The position numbers were made by a program, and so were the translations under genes. Shown here piece after piece: positions 48,024 to 55,952 of a stretch of DNA of 64,000 nt. Origin of the DNA: Stieleria sp. JC731 (GTDB lineage: Bacteria; Planctomycetota; Planctomycetia; Pirellulales; Pirellulaceae). Within the stretch, counting starts at the first letter, position 1, and the number at the start of each line of letters is the position of its first letter. The notes beneath the pieces are model-generated. The model saw only the letters and a program-made list of their open reading frames with translations. It was not told where the DNA came from and did no database searches. The stretch is from the NCBI RefSeq assembly GCF_020966635.1, contig NZ_JAJKFQ010000001.1:1612001-1676000 (forward strand). Direction: 5' to 3'.

Positions 48024-49046
48024 TTAAAAGCCGCGTTGCAATCCTGCGGTGATATCCAGGTCCAAGTCGGCAAACTCGCCCCGTTTGACTTTTTCTAAGG
48101 CGATCGCGCCCATCGCCGCATTGTCGGTACAAAGCTCGGGTGGGGCGATGACCAGTTTGAATCGATGCTTGTCTGCCGCCTCAGTCAGACGCTTGCGTAG
48201 TTCAGGGTTTGCCGCGACCCCGCCGCCGACGATCAGGTGCTGGGCCTGGTGCTCCTTGATTGCTCGAACGCTTTTGCGGACTAGGACGTCGACGACTGCG
48301 GCTTGAAAGGAAGCACAGATATCGGCTTTGGCCTGTTGATCCAGGTGTGCTGCGGAGACGATTTTTGCCGGTGGCGGGGCGATGGTGTAGCGGACTGCCG
48401 TTTTTAATCCGCTAAAGCTGAATCGATATCCCGGATCGCCGATCATCGATCGCGGGTAGTCATATGCTTTGGGGTTTCCTGATTCGGCAAGGCGACTGAC
48501 AGCCGGGCCGCCGGGGAAGCCCAGTTCCAGCATCGCGCCGACTTTATCAAAGGCCTCACCGGCGGCGTCATCGATAGTGCCGCCCAGGTAATCCAGGTCC
48601 AGCGGACTGGTGCAGTGGTACAGACTTGTGTGCCCTCCGCTGACCACCAGACCAATCGAGGGGTAAACGCTTTCGCTGCAGGCCATTTGGCAGGCGTACA
48701 AATGGGCGTGCAGGTGGTTGATAGAAACGAGCGGCTTTTGCCAAGCTACGGCCAAAGTTTTTGCCGCGACAACGCCGACCAACAAAGAACCTGCCAGTCC
48801 AGGGCGGTCGGCAACGGCGATGGCGGTTAAATCTGTGGCGGTCACGCCGGATTTAGTGATCGCGGTGTCGATCACGGGAAGGATTCGTTCCAGGTGAGCT
48901 CTGGCGGCGACTTCGGGGACGACTCCTCCGAAACGCTCGTGCAGTGTTTCTTGGGTCGCGATACACTGTCCCAAAACCGCTCCGGAGTCGGAAATGACGG
49001 CCGCAGCGGTCTCGTCGCAAGTCGATTCAAGTGTGAGAATTGTCAT
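48024..49046 (-). CDS. tsaD: tRNA N6-threonylcarbamoyladenosine transferase
   Basis: 340 residues, usual family length. Transfers threonylcarbamoyl to A37 of ANN-decoding tRNAs, with TsaB and TsaE. The metal ligands His111 and His115 lie in INHLHAHLYA. The N-terminal TLESTCDETAAAV and the GLVVSGGHTSLY segment are characteristic of the ASKHA fold. An essential core enzyme. Divergent from rpsL with a shared 105-base promoter region. Confidence 0.96.
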   Translation of the reverse strand: MTILTLESTCDETAAAVISDSGAVLGQCIATQETLHERFGGVVPEVAARAHLERILPVIDTAITKSGVTATDLTAIAVADRPGLAGSLLVGVVAAKTLAVAWQKPLVSINHLHAHLYACQMACSESVYPSIGLVVSGGHTSLYHCTSPLDLDYLGGTIDDAAGEAFDKVGAMLELGFPGGPAVSRLAESGNPKAYDYPRSMIGDPGYRFSFSGLKTAVRYTIAPPPAKIVSAAHLDQQAKADICASFQAAVVDVLVRKSVRAIKEHQAQHLIVGGGVAANPELRKRLTEAADKHRFKLVIAPPELCTDNAAMGAIALEKVKRGEFADLDLDITAGLQRGF

Positions 49047-49072
49047 AGTAAGAGCTTAACGCGAATCAGGCC

Positions 49073-49100
49073 TTGACACCAACGCCATTGGCCCGATACT
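49073..49100 (+). promoter_or_regulatory. probable sigma-70 promoter of rpsL
   Basis: A perfect -35 TTGACA (49073-49078), 16-base spacer and a -10 GATACT (49095-49100, four of six matches). It lies about 50 bases before the rpsL ATG in the divergent tsaD-rpsL gap. Confidence 0.55.
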
Positions 49101-49151
49101 TGCACGCTTCGATACACGGAAAACGTACGGAATTTTTAGCAATCCAACCTC

Positions 49152-49517
49152 ATGCCAACGATCAACCAACTCGTCCGAAAACGACGCAAAACCAAACGCA
49201 GACAAAGTAAGTCGCCCGTTCTGGAGAAGTGCCCCCAAAAGCAAGGGGTGTGTTTGCAAGTACGGACGATGACCCCCAAGAAGCCGAACTCGGCACTGCG
49301 AAAGATCTCGCGGGTCAAGTTGAGCAACGGAAAAGAGGTCACCGTCTACATTCCTGGCGAAGGCCACAACCTACAAGAACACTCGATCGTTCTTGTTCGT
49401 GGTGGACGGATTCGTGACCTTCCTGGTGTTCGCTATCAGGTCGTTCGCGGAAGCCGTGACGCATTGGGTGTTGAAGGCCGTAAGCGTTCACGCAGCCGTT
49501 ACGGGGCGAAGAAGTAA
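49152..49517 (+). CDS. rpsL: 30S ribosomal protein S12 with Arg88
   Basis: 121 residues. S12 sits at the decoding centre and affects accuracy. Lys43 in [12 protein letters not shown] is the normal residue. In [12 protein letters not shown] the position of E. coli Lys88 is Arg88 (codon CGT at 49413-49415). Lys88Arg is a well-known streptomycin-resistance substitution in E. coli and Mycobacterium tuberculosis. The rest is canonical ([16 protein letters not shown]). No Shine-Dalgarno is apparent before the ATG. It precedes rpsG by 76 bases, as in the str operon. Confidence 0.97.
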   Translation: MPTINQLVRKRRKTKRRQSKSPVLEKCPQKQGVCLQVRTMTPKKPNSALRKISRVKLSNGKEVTVYIPGEGHNLQEHSIVLVRGGRIRDLPGVRYQVVRGSRDALGVEGRKRSRSRYGAKK

Positions 49518-49593
49518 TCGCCGCCCGCGTTCGTTTACGAATCGCATTCACAGTTATCTCCGACACAACGCAAACGTATAGAAAAGATCTGAA

Positions 49594-50070
49594 ATGGGAC
49601 GGATCACTGCAAGTAAGAAGCAGATGAAAGGCGACCCGCGACACGGTTCGCTGCTGGCAAGCAAGTTCATCAACTGCCTAATGTTGGACGGCAAAAAGAC
49701 CGTCGCGCAAAAGGTGTTTTATGACGCCTTGGAAGACCTTTCCAAGCGAGATGGTACCGACGGCCAAGAGCCCATCGAGATCTTCGAACAAGCCATCGAG
49801 AACATCAAGCCATACATCGAAGTTCGCAGCAAGCGAGTCGGTGGTGCGAGTTACCAGGTTCCGATGCAAGTGAACCGAGCTCGTCAACAGAGCTTGGCGA
49901 TTCGCTGGGTGTTGGAAGCTGTCCGCAGCAAGAAAGGTCGCCCAATGCACCTGAAGTTGGCTGACGAACTGATGGCTGGCTTCAAGAAAGAAGGTGTTGC
50001 CTACACCAAACGCGAAAACACACACCGTATGGCTGAAGCCAACAAGGCGTTCTCGCACTTCGCATGGTGA
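49594..50070 (+). CDS. rpsG: 30S ribosomal protein S7
   Basis: 158 residues. Binds the 3' major domain of 16S rRNA and helps assemble the 30S head. Family features: [20 protein letters not shown] near 29-48, the central [19 protein letters not shown], and the C-terminal [18 protein letters not shown]. The order rpsL-rpsG is conserved across bacteria. A strong terminator follows after 44 bases, so the unit seems to end here instead of continuing into fusA. Confidence 0.97.
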   Translation: MGRITASKKQMKGDPRHGSLLASKFINCLMLDGKKTVAQKVFYDALEDLSKRDGTDGQEPIEIFEQAIENIKPYIEVRSKRVGGASYQVPMQVNRARQQSLAIRWVLEAVRSKKGRPMHLKLADELMAGFKKEGVAYTKRENTHRMAEANKAFSHFAW

Positions 50071-50114
50071 TCGGGCCCAACAGCCACGAACACCCACACG
50101 ACGATACAAACTGG

Positions 50115-50158
50115 AAACCGCGACTTCGGCACGCAAACGCCGATGTCGCGGTTTTTTT
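50115..50158 (+). terminator. Rho-independent terminator after rpsG
   Basis: Stem AAACCGCGAC/GTCGCGGTTT (10 perfect pairs) extended by TCGGC/GCCGA across one mismatch, 8-base loop, then a T-run to 50158. Confidence 0.93.
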
Positions 50159-50257
50159 GATCCGCTCCCCAACATAAATTATCGCAATTGGCTGCGTCGG
50201 TCTCGGGCGGCGCACCGATCAAGACATTCCCCATCTACCGTTCTTTGACTTGCACCC

Positions 50258-52351
50258 ATGTCCGCTGACATTACCAAACTGCGAAACATCGGAATCATCG
50301 CCCACATTGATGCCGGTAAAACAACTGTCACCGAACGGATGTTGTTCCTTAGCGGTGCCAAGCACCGTGTGGGCCGAGTGGATCACGGGACGACCGATAC
50401 CGATGACGATCCCGAAGAACAGGAACGCGGCATCACGATCTTTAGTGCCTGTGTGAAATACAACTGGGAGAAGTACAACATCAACCTGTTGGATACCCCA
50501 GGTCACGTGGACTTCACCGCCGAAGTCGAGCGGTGCCTGCGAGTGCTCGATGGTGCGGTAGTAGTCTTTTCGGCACGCGAAGGTGTCGAAGCGCAGAGTG
50601 AAACTGTTTGGCGACAAGCGGATCGCTACAACGTTCCTCGGATCGTCTTTATCAACAAGATGGATCGCGAAGGGGCGAACTTCGATTCGGTCTTTAGCGA
50701 CATCGAACCAAGACTCGGTGGACGTCCGGTCGCGATTGAGCTGCCCGTTGGGCAAGGTCCGTCACATGTCAACGATCCGTTTCGCGGTGTGATCGACTTG
50801 GTCGAAATGAAGGCATTGCAATTCGATCCAGAAACGGAAGGCAAGTCGGTCACTGAAACCGAGATCCCCGAAGAGCTGATGGACGATGCGCTGCTATGGC
50901 GCGAGCAGCTGCTGGAGACGGTTTGCGAAATCGACGAAGACGCGATGGCGTTGGTGATGGAGGACAAGGAAATTCCTGTCGATGTCATCCGATCCGCACT
51001 ACGCAAAGGATGTATCGAGCAAACCATCCAACCGGTTCTTTGCGGTTCCGCACTTCACGGGATTGGCGTTCAGCCGCTGATGACAGCGGTCGGACACTAC
51101 TTGCCAAGTCCACTCGACCGACCGCCTGTCGAAGGTGTCGATCCCAAGAAGACTGACAAGACATTGGCTCGCAAGCCGGATTCAAACGAACCTTTCAGCG
51201 CGTTGGTGTTTAAGATTCTGCCAGCTAAGACTGGCGATAACTACTGGATCCGGATTTACAGTGGCACGCTGAAGCAAAACTCGCGGGTTTATTGCCCGAA
51301 CCGCGACAAGAAAGAAAACGTCGCGCAGTTATGGCAGATCCATGCGTCGAAGAAAGAACGCGATGGCCAAGTTGAATCGCTGGGTGCAGGTGACATCTGC
51401 TGTTTGATTGGGCCACGTTTCGCGATCACAGGCGATACGCTTTGTGACACCAAAGACAATATCGAACTTCCGAGCATCAAGTTTGCTGACACGGTGTTGT
51501 CGATGGCAATCGAGCCGGAGAACACCGGTGATCGAAAGAAGCTTGAGGAAACGTTAGAGATGCTGCGTCGGCAGGATCCGACCTTCAAAGCGGTCGACAA
51601 TGAGGAGCTTGGCCAAACGTTGATTAGCGGAATGGGTGAATTGCACCTCGAAGTGATTCAGCACCGTTTGACCCGTGACTTTGGATTGAACGTCAAGTTC
51701 TATAAGCCACGTGTGAACTACCGCGAAACGATCGGCGGAAAAGCAGACGTGACCGGGATGTGCAATCGTCAAATCGGATCGTCGCAGATGTTTGCGAGAC
51801 TGAAGGTGCGCGTTCAGCCCACGGACGATCCGTCTTCGCCGCCGTTGGTTTTCGATCGCTTGCCACCGGACTGCCCACTGCCGAACGATGTGCGTACGGC
51901 CGCGATTCAAGAACTGAGAGATCGCGCCGAAGGTGGTGGTGTCCTTGCCGGGTTCCCACTGTCAGGGATTCGTATCGAAGCATATGACGCAGAAGTGCAT
52001 GAGGAAGGCAGTGACGAAATCGCATTCCGAATCGCAGCGGGTGATGCTTTTGACAAAGCCCTTCATGACGCCGGGCCAGTGTTGCTTGAACCGGTGATGA
52101 AAGTCGAAGTCACCACACCCGAAGATTACATGGGTGAATTGGTCGGCGACTTGCAGCAGCGACGTGCACTGATTTCTGCGACCGAAAGTCGTGGTGCGAT
52201 GACCGTGATTACTGCGCACGCACCGCTGAAGGAGTTGTTTGGCTATTCCAGCGCGGTTCGAAGTCTAAGCCAAGGTCGCGCCGGCAGCAGTATGGAACCA
52301 CTCGGTTATCAGCCCGCTCCGAAAGAAGACCTGGAAGCGTTTCAGTACTAG
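50258..52351 (+). CDS. fusA: translation elongation factor G (divergent paralogue type)
   Basis: 697 residues. GTPase that translocates the ribosome or, in some paralogues, recycles it. G1 AHIDAGKT at 15-22, G3 DTPGH at 79-83 and G4 NKMD at 133-136 are intact, and domains II-V follow to a normal length. The switch I region reads TDTDDDPEEQERGITI in place of the usual MDWMEQEQERGITI, and the following strand differs from housekeeping EF-G. Planctomycetes carry several EF-G types, including spdEFG1/2 related to mitochondrial forms, so this may be one of those. It lies after a terminator, so it likely has its own promoter. Confidence 0.93.
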   Translation: MSADITKLRNIGIIAHIDAGKTTVTERMLFLSGAKHRVGRVDHGTTDTDDDPEEQERGITIFSACVKYNWEKYNINLLDTPGHVDFTAEVERCLRVLDGAVVVFSAREGVEAQSETVWRQADRYNVPRIVFINKMDREGANFDSVFSDIEPRLGGRPVAIELPVGQGPSHVNDPFRGVIDLVEMKALQFDPETEGKSVTETEIPEELMDDALLWREQLLETVCEIDEDAMALVMEDKEIPVDVIRSALRKGCIEQTIQPVLCGSALHGIGVQPLMTAVGHYLPSPLDRPPVEGVDPKKTDKTLARKPDSNEPFSALVFKILPAKTGDNYWIRIYSGTLKQNSRVYCPNRDKKENVAQLWQIHASKKERDGQVESLGAGDICCLIGPRFAITGDTLCDTKDNIELPSIKFADTVLSMAIEPENTGDRKKLEETLEMLRRQDPTFKAVDNEELGQTLISGMGELHLEVIQHRLTRDFGLNVKFYKPRVNYRETIGGKADVTGMCNRQIGSSQMFARLKVRVQPTDDPSSPPLVFDRLPPDCPLPNDVRTAAIQELRDRAEGGGVLAGFPLSGIRIEAYDAEVHEEGSDEIAFRIAAGDAFDKALHDAGPVLLEPVMKVEVTTPEDYMGELVGDLQQRRALISATESRGAMTVITAHAPLKELFGYSSAVRSLSQGRAGSSMEPLGYQPAPKEDLEAFQY

Positions 52352-52388
52352 TGCTTCGTTCGATATGAAAATACGGGTTCGGGTCATC

Positions 52389-52446
52389 AGTCGACGGGCG
52401 TTAGTCCCAGTTACTGCACTAAAACCGTGGCTAATGCGATACGGCT
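52389..52446. repeat. REP-like palindromic repeat, lone copy
   Basis: A 58-base unit that begins AGTCGACGGGCGTTAG and ends GCTAATGCGATACGGCT. It is a diverged copy of the units at 63077-63222, with the same outer (AGYCG/CGGCT) and inner (GCGTTAG/GCTAATGC) inverted arms. Confidence 0.75.
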
Positions 52447-52584
52447 AATCCTAAAATCGAGTTGGAACGAAGCACTGGCAGCCTGTTCGTTTTCCGTTGT
52501 CGCTTTTCACTCCGTGAAGATCGCGTTGTTTTCAGTCGACTACGTTTTGTCACACTGGTCAGCGGAGTAGAGAGTGACTTTTTG

Positions 52585-53205
52585 ATGCCCCTCGATGCGA
52601 TCGTGCTGAATCGAACTGAAATGAATGACTTGATGATGGTCATCGCAGAGACGACACCTTGGTCGGCTACCGGTGTCGCGATCGTTGCAGTGCTGCTGGT
52701 ATTGGCCAGTATTGTGAGTTGGCTGACTAACCTAATAACCCTGCCGGGAAATTGGCTTTGTGTCTTGATGCTCGGGGGATACGTCTGGGTCGGCCCGCAA
52801 GAGGGTCGGCCAGCGATCGGTGTCGTGACATTGATCGTCACTTTCGCGATCGCCTTCATTGGCGAAGTGATCGAGTTCTTCGCTTCAGCAGCTGGTGCGA
52901 AGAAAGCTGGCGCCAGCACAAAGTCGACGGTCTACTCAATCGTCGGATCAATTCTGGGTGCAATCATCGGCGGAATCGTCGGAGTGCCAGTGCCTATCAT
53001 CGGACAGGCGATCGCTGCGATAGTCTTTGGAGGAATCGGAGCGGCGGCCGGAGCGATGTACGGAGAATGGACTGATGGACGAAAGTGGACCGAAAATTGG
53101 ACCGTAGGCAAGGCTGCGTTTGTCGGCAAGCTGTTTGGGACGCTCGGCAAGTTCAGCATCGGATCGTTGATCATCGTTGCCGAGCTGGTTGCGTTGGCTG
53201 TTTGA
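52585..53205 (+). CDS. DUF456 family membrane protein
   Basis: 206 residues from the ATG at 52585; the ATG at 52621 is an alternative, and the frame is open from 52462, but the extra N-terminus is unlike the family. Three or four hydrophobic segments, with a Gly-rich middle (IVGSILGAIIGGIVGVPVP, then GGIGAAAGAMYGEW) characteristic of DUF456, and LPGNWLCVLMLGG near the N-terminus. An inner-membrane protein of unknown function. It follows the EF-G gene and the lone REP-like repeat on the same strand. Confidence 0.8.
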   Translation: MPLDAIVLNRTEMNDLMMVIAETTPWSATGVAIVAVLLVLASIVSWLTNLITLPGNWLCVLMLGGYVWVGPQEGRPAIGVVTLIVTFAIAFIGEVIEFFASAAGAKKAGASTKSTVYSIVGSILGAIIGGIVGVPVPIIGQAIAAIVFGGIGAAAGAMYGEWTDGRKWTENWTVGKAAFVGKLFGTLGKFSIGSLIIVAELVALAV

Positions 53206-53366
53206 TCCCCTCTGTAGGGCTGTTTTTGGTGCGTGGCATCTCCGCAAACTTGTGATGGCGAATAAGAAATGGATTTTTTCGCATTTGTTTGCGGGTTGGG
53301 CGGCGGATAGTCCTCCCTTGTGTTGCTCCTCTTACTCGGAACCAGAAAATCCGAGTGAGAAGAGAT

Positions 53367-54056
53367 ATGTCTTATCTATCAGCCACCTTAGATCTTCCAC
53401 GGATTGCTGACTTCGTTGCCCCATTCATGTTCATGTCACAAGACAAGAGCGGAGTGATCACGACGGTTAGCGATTCAGCATCCGACATTTTGGGGTACGA
53501 TCCCTCCGAATTGTCAGGCAAACCGCTCAGTCTGTTGCTGGCCCCCAACAGTCATTTGAACGAGACGCTGACCTTTCTTGGGAACAACGACACCAGTCAC
53601 GTTTTGCTGTGTGTGCGATGTGCCAATCAGGAGTCTCGTATCCTGTCTCAGCAACGTCAGCGTGTTGTTGTTGACGGCGAGGTTAGGTTTCACAGCGTTG
53701 TAGTCGACGTGACCGATGAAGTTCGGCAGTATCAAACAATGGTCGCGCGATTGGAGATTCTGGAATCGATTAATCGATCGCTCAGTGAACAAGAGCACCA
53801 AGTAGCCGAGCGGATCGTCGCGGGCATGTTGAATCGCCAAATCGCAGACGAGTTAAAAGTTTCCGAGCGAACAGTCGACCGTCGGCGGGCCTCATTGATG
53901 GACCACTATGGTGTCGACTCCGCGGCGGAGTTGGTGTCCCAATTGGCGGAGCATTCGTTGCTTCGGTCGCTTCTACAGAGCATCGGTCAATCCAATTGGC
54001 GACGAGCGGTCAACGCGAACAAGGTCAACCCAAATCTGCTTTCACGAAGTGCCTAA
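53367..54056 (+). CDS. PAS domain and LuxR-type DNA-binding regulator
   Basis: 229 residues from the ATG at 53367, behind a GAGAAGAG site; the frame is open to 53289. Residues about 15-120 form a PAS domain (GVITTVSDSASDILGYDPSE, then a VVDVTDEVRQYQ exit helix). Residues 139-200 form a NarL/FixJ-type helix-turn-helix (SEQEHQVAERIVAGMLNRQI and KVSERTVDRRRASL). There is no receiver domain, so the PAS domain itself probably senses a ligand, redox state or partner and controls DNA binding. No kinase is adjacent and the target genes are unknown. Confidence 0.88.
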   Translation: MSYLSATLDLPRIADFVAPFMFMSQDKSGVITTVSDSASDILGYDPSELSGKPLSLLLAPNSHLNETLTFLGNNDTSHVLLCVRCANQESRILSQQRQRVVVDGEVRFHSVVVDVTDEVRQYQTMVARLEILESINRSLSEQEHQVAERIVAGMLNRQIADELKVSERTVDRRRASLMDHYGVDSAAELVSQLAEHSLLRSLLQSIGQSNWRRAVNANKVNPNLLSRSA

Positions 54057-54423
54057 CTGCTGCCTTCGAAAGGGGAATCGATTCGTCGATGATCGCATGC
54101 AAAGGCGTGCGATCCGGTTGGATTCGGTGTCTTAACGGTCGAACCGCTCGACCGACGACTCCATGCGATCGGTCCCCTGCACTGCTGTTTTTCGTGCATC
54201 GCCTTCTTCGTTCGCCTTTGATCTATGGCAATTCTGGACGCGCAGCGGAGCGATCTGGATTCGCATACCTCTCGACGTCAGTTTACGGTACAACACAGGC
54301 GTGGGCGGATTGGCGACTCTGAAGGTCATCGAGAGATGACTGATGCGGCAGTGTTTGTCCGGTCACCACCCGTCTGAATCGTTTCCAAGCTCTGATCAGT
54401 ACCACCAAGCTAGCTGTCTACCA

Positions 54424-55260
54424 ATGTCCAATGCTTTTGAGCCGCAATTCACCGGCACAATCTATGACGACGAGATCAAGCAGAATAGGAAGAGCAAAGG
54501 GTGCTTGATCGGTTGTCTTGCCGCCGCAGGCGCGTGCGTTTTGATGATCGCCTGTGCGGGATTCGGCGTTTACAAATTTGCTTCCGGTGCGATCAACACT
54601 TACACATCGACGGAGCCAATGGAATTGGAGTCGGTCGAATACAGCGAAGAGCAAATGGCGGAGCTGAACGAGCGAGTCGAAACATTCCGCGAAAAGCTGA
54701 ACGCCGGTGAGACGCCCGATGAGGAGTTGGTGCTGACGGCAGACGACATCAACGCATGGATTTCGGACGACGAACGACTGCGCGACAGGATCTTTGTTCG
54801 TATCGAAGACGATCAAGTCAAAGGCGATGTGAGTATGCCACTCGACTGGATGCCGCTGGGTGAAGGTCGCTTCTTCAATGGCTCTGGAACGTTTGATGTT
54901 TCGATGGAAGGCGGCGTCTTGATCGTCACGATGCAAGAAGCAACGGTCAACGGCGAGCCCGTCCCCGAGCCAGTGATGGAAGGTTTTCGAAAGGAGAACC
55001 TGGCAAAGGATATGTATGAAAAACAGGAGAACGCTGAGTTCATGCGGAAGTTTGAAGACATTCGCATCGAAGACGGCAAGTTCATCTTGCGAGTCAAACG
55101 TACCGAAGCCGATTCGACACAGGAGACCTCGGAATCAGAAGAATTGCCAACCGAGGATTTGCCTGCAGGATCAACGCCGACAGCGGATGATACCGAAGCG
55201 GCGCCACCAGCCCCGACGGAATCTGCGCCAGTGGAATCTACACCGGCGGAAGCCGCCTAA
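54424..55260 (+). CDS. single-span membrane protein of unknown function
   Basis: 278 residues from the ATG at 54424; an open frame from 54343 is less likely to be translated. A cytoplasmic N-terminus (1-26), a transmembrane helix with several Cys, Gly and Ala at about 27-50, then a mainly acidic extracytoplasmic domain with strand-turn patterns (GEGRFFNGSGTFDVSMEGGV, then VNGEPVPEPVMEGF) and a Glu/Pro/Ala-rich tail. Not recognised. Its stop overlaps the stop of the convergent YggS gene by three bases. Confidence 0.7.
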   Translation: MSNAFEPQFTGTIYDDEIKQNRKSKGCLIGCLAAAGACVLMIACAGFGVYKFASGAINTYTSTEPMELESVEYSEEQMAELNERVETFREKLNAGETPDEELVLTADDINAWISDDERLRDRIFVRIEDDQVKGDVSMPLDWMPLGEGRFFNGSGTFDVSMEGGVLIVTMQEATVNGEPVPEPVMEGFRKENLAKDMYEKQENAEFMRKFEDIRIEDGKFILRVKRTEADSTQETSESEELPTEDLPAGSTPTADDTEAAPPAPTESAPVESTPAEAA

Positions 55261-55952
55261 AGGACACCTTCAAATAACGCCGAACCGATGCGAACCATTG
55301 TTGCACCGGCAGCGATGGCTTCGCGGTAATCACCGCTCATTCCCATCGACAATTCCGGCAGCGGTGCACCGAGTTCGTTTTCCAGGTTGTCACGTAGTTC
55401 AGCGACAGCAGTGAATTGCTTCGTTGCCTCCTCGCCTTCGGTCCCCCAACCTGCCATTGCCATCAGTCCACAGACGCGGATTGATGACCAGGCTTTCAAC
55501 GATGCCAACCGTTTAGTCTCTTCGGGTGACAGGCCGGTTTTGTTGTCATCGCCACTGATGTTGACTTCCAATAGCACATCGGTGACCAGATCCTGACGCT
55601 CTGATTCCTCGTCGATCGCGAGCAGCAATCGTTCGCTATCGACCGAGTGAATCAATGGTTGGTGCTTTAGCAAGCGACGAAGTTTATTCGTCTGGACATG
55701 ACCTATCATGTGCCAGCGAAAGTCTTGCGGCACGACAAGAGTCTCTGCCTTTTGCCAGAGCACCTGCGGTCGATTCTCACCAAGGTCCAAGCAACCGACA
55801 TCAACAAGGCACTGCGTTGTGGGCGCATCGACATACTTGGTGACGCCGACAAGTCGGACGGTGTCGGTTGCACGGTCGGCATCCAATTCGGCTTGGCGAA
55901 TTTGTTCGGTAACCGTTCGGAAGTTGTTGCGTATCAGATCGATCGTATTCAC
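55257..55952 (-). CDS. yggS: YggS/PROSC family PLP-binding protein
   Basis: 231 residues, single alanine-racemase-like barrel. It binds pyridoxal phosphate on Lys39 in VGVTKYVD and helps keep PLP and amino-acid pools balanced; no catalysis is firmly established. Other features: LGENRPQVLWQKAE, the RWHMIGHVQTNK segment, and ELSMGMSGDYREAIAAGATM, which are diagnostic. It begins at a GTG that overlaps the preceding stop (GTGA), so it is translationally coupled to the 687-residue protein upstream. Confidence 0.9.
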   Translation of the reverse strand: MNTIDLIRNNFRTVTEQIRQAELDADRATDTVRLVGVTKYVDAPTTQCLVDVGCLDLGENRPQVLWQKAETLVVPQDFRWHMIGHVQTNKLRRLLKHQPLIHSVDSERLLLAIDEESERQDLVTDVLLEVNISGDDNKTGLSPEETKRLASLKAWSSIRVCGLMAMAGWGTEGEEATKQFTAVAELRDNLENELGAPLPELSMGMSGDYREAIAAGATMVRIGSALFEGVL

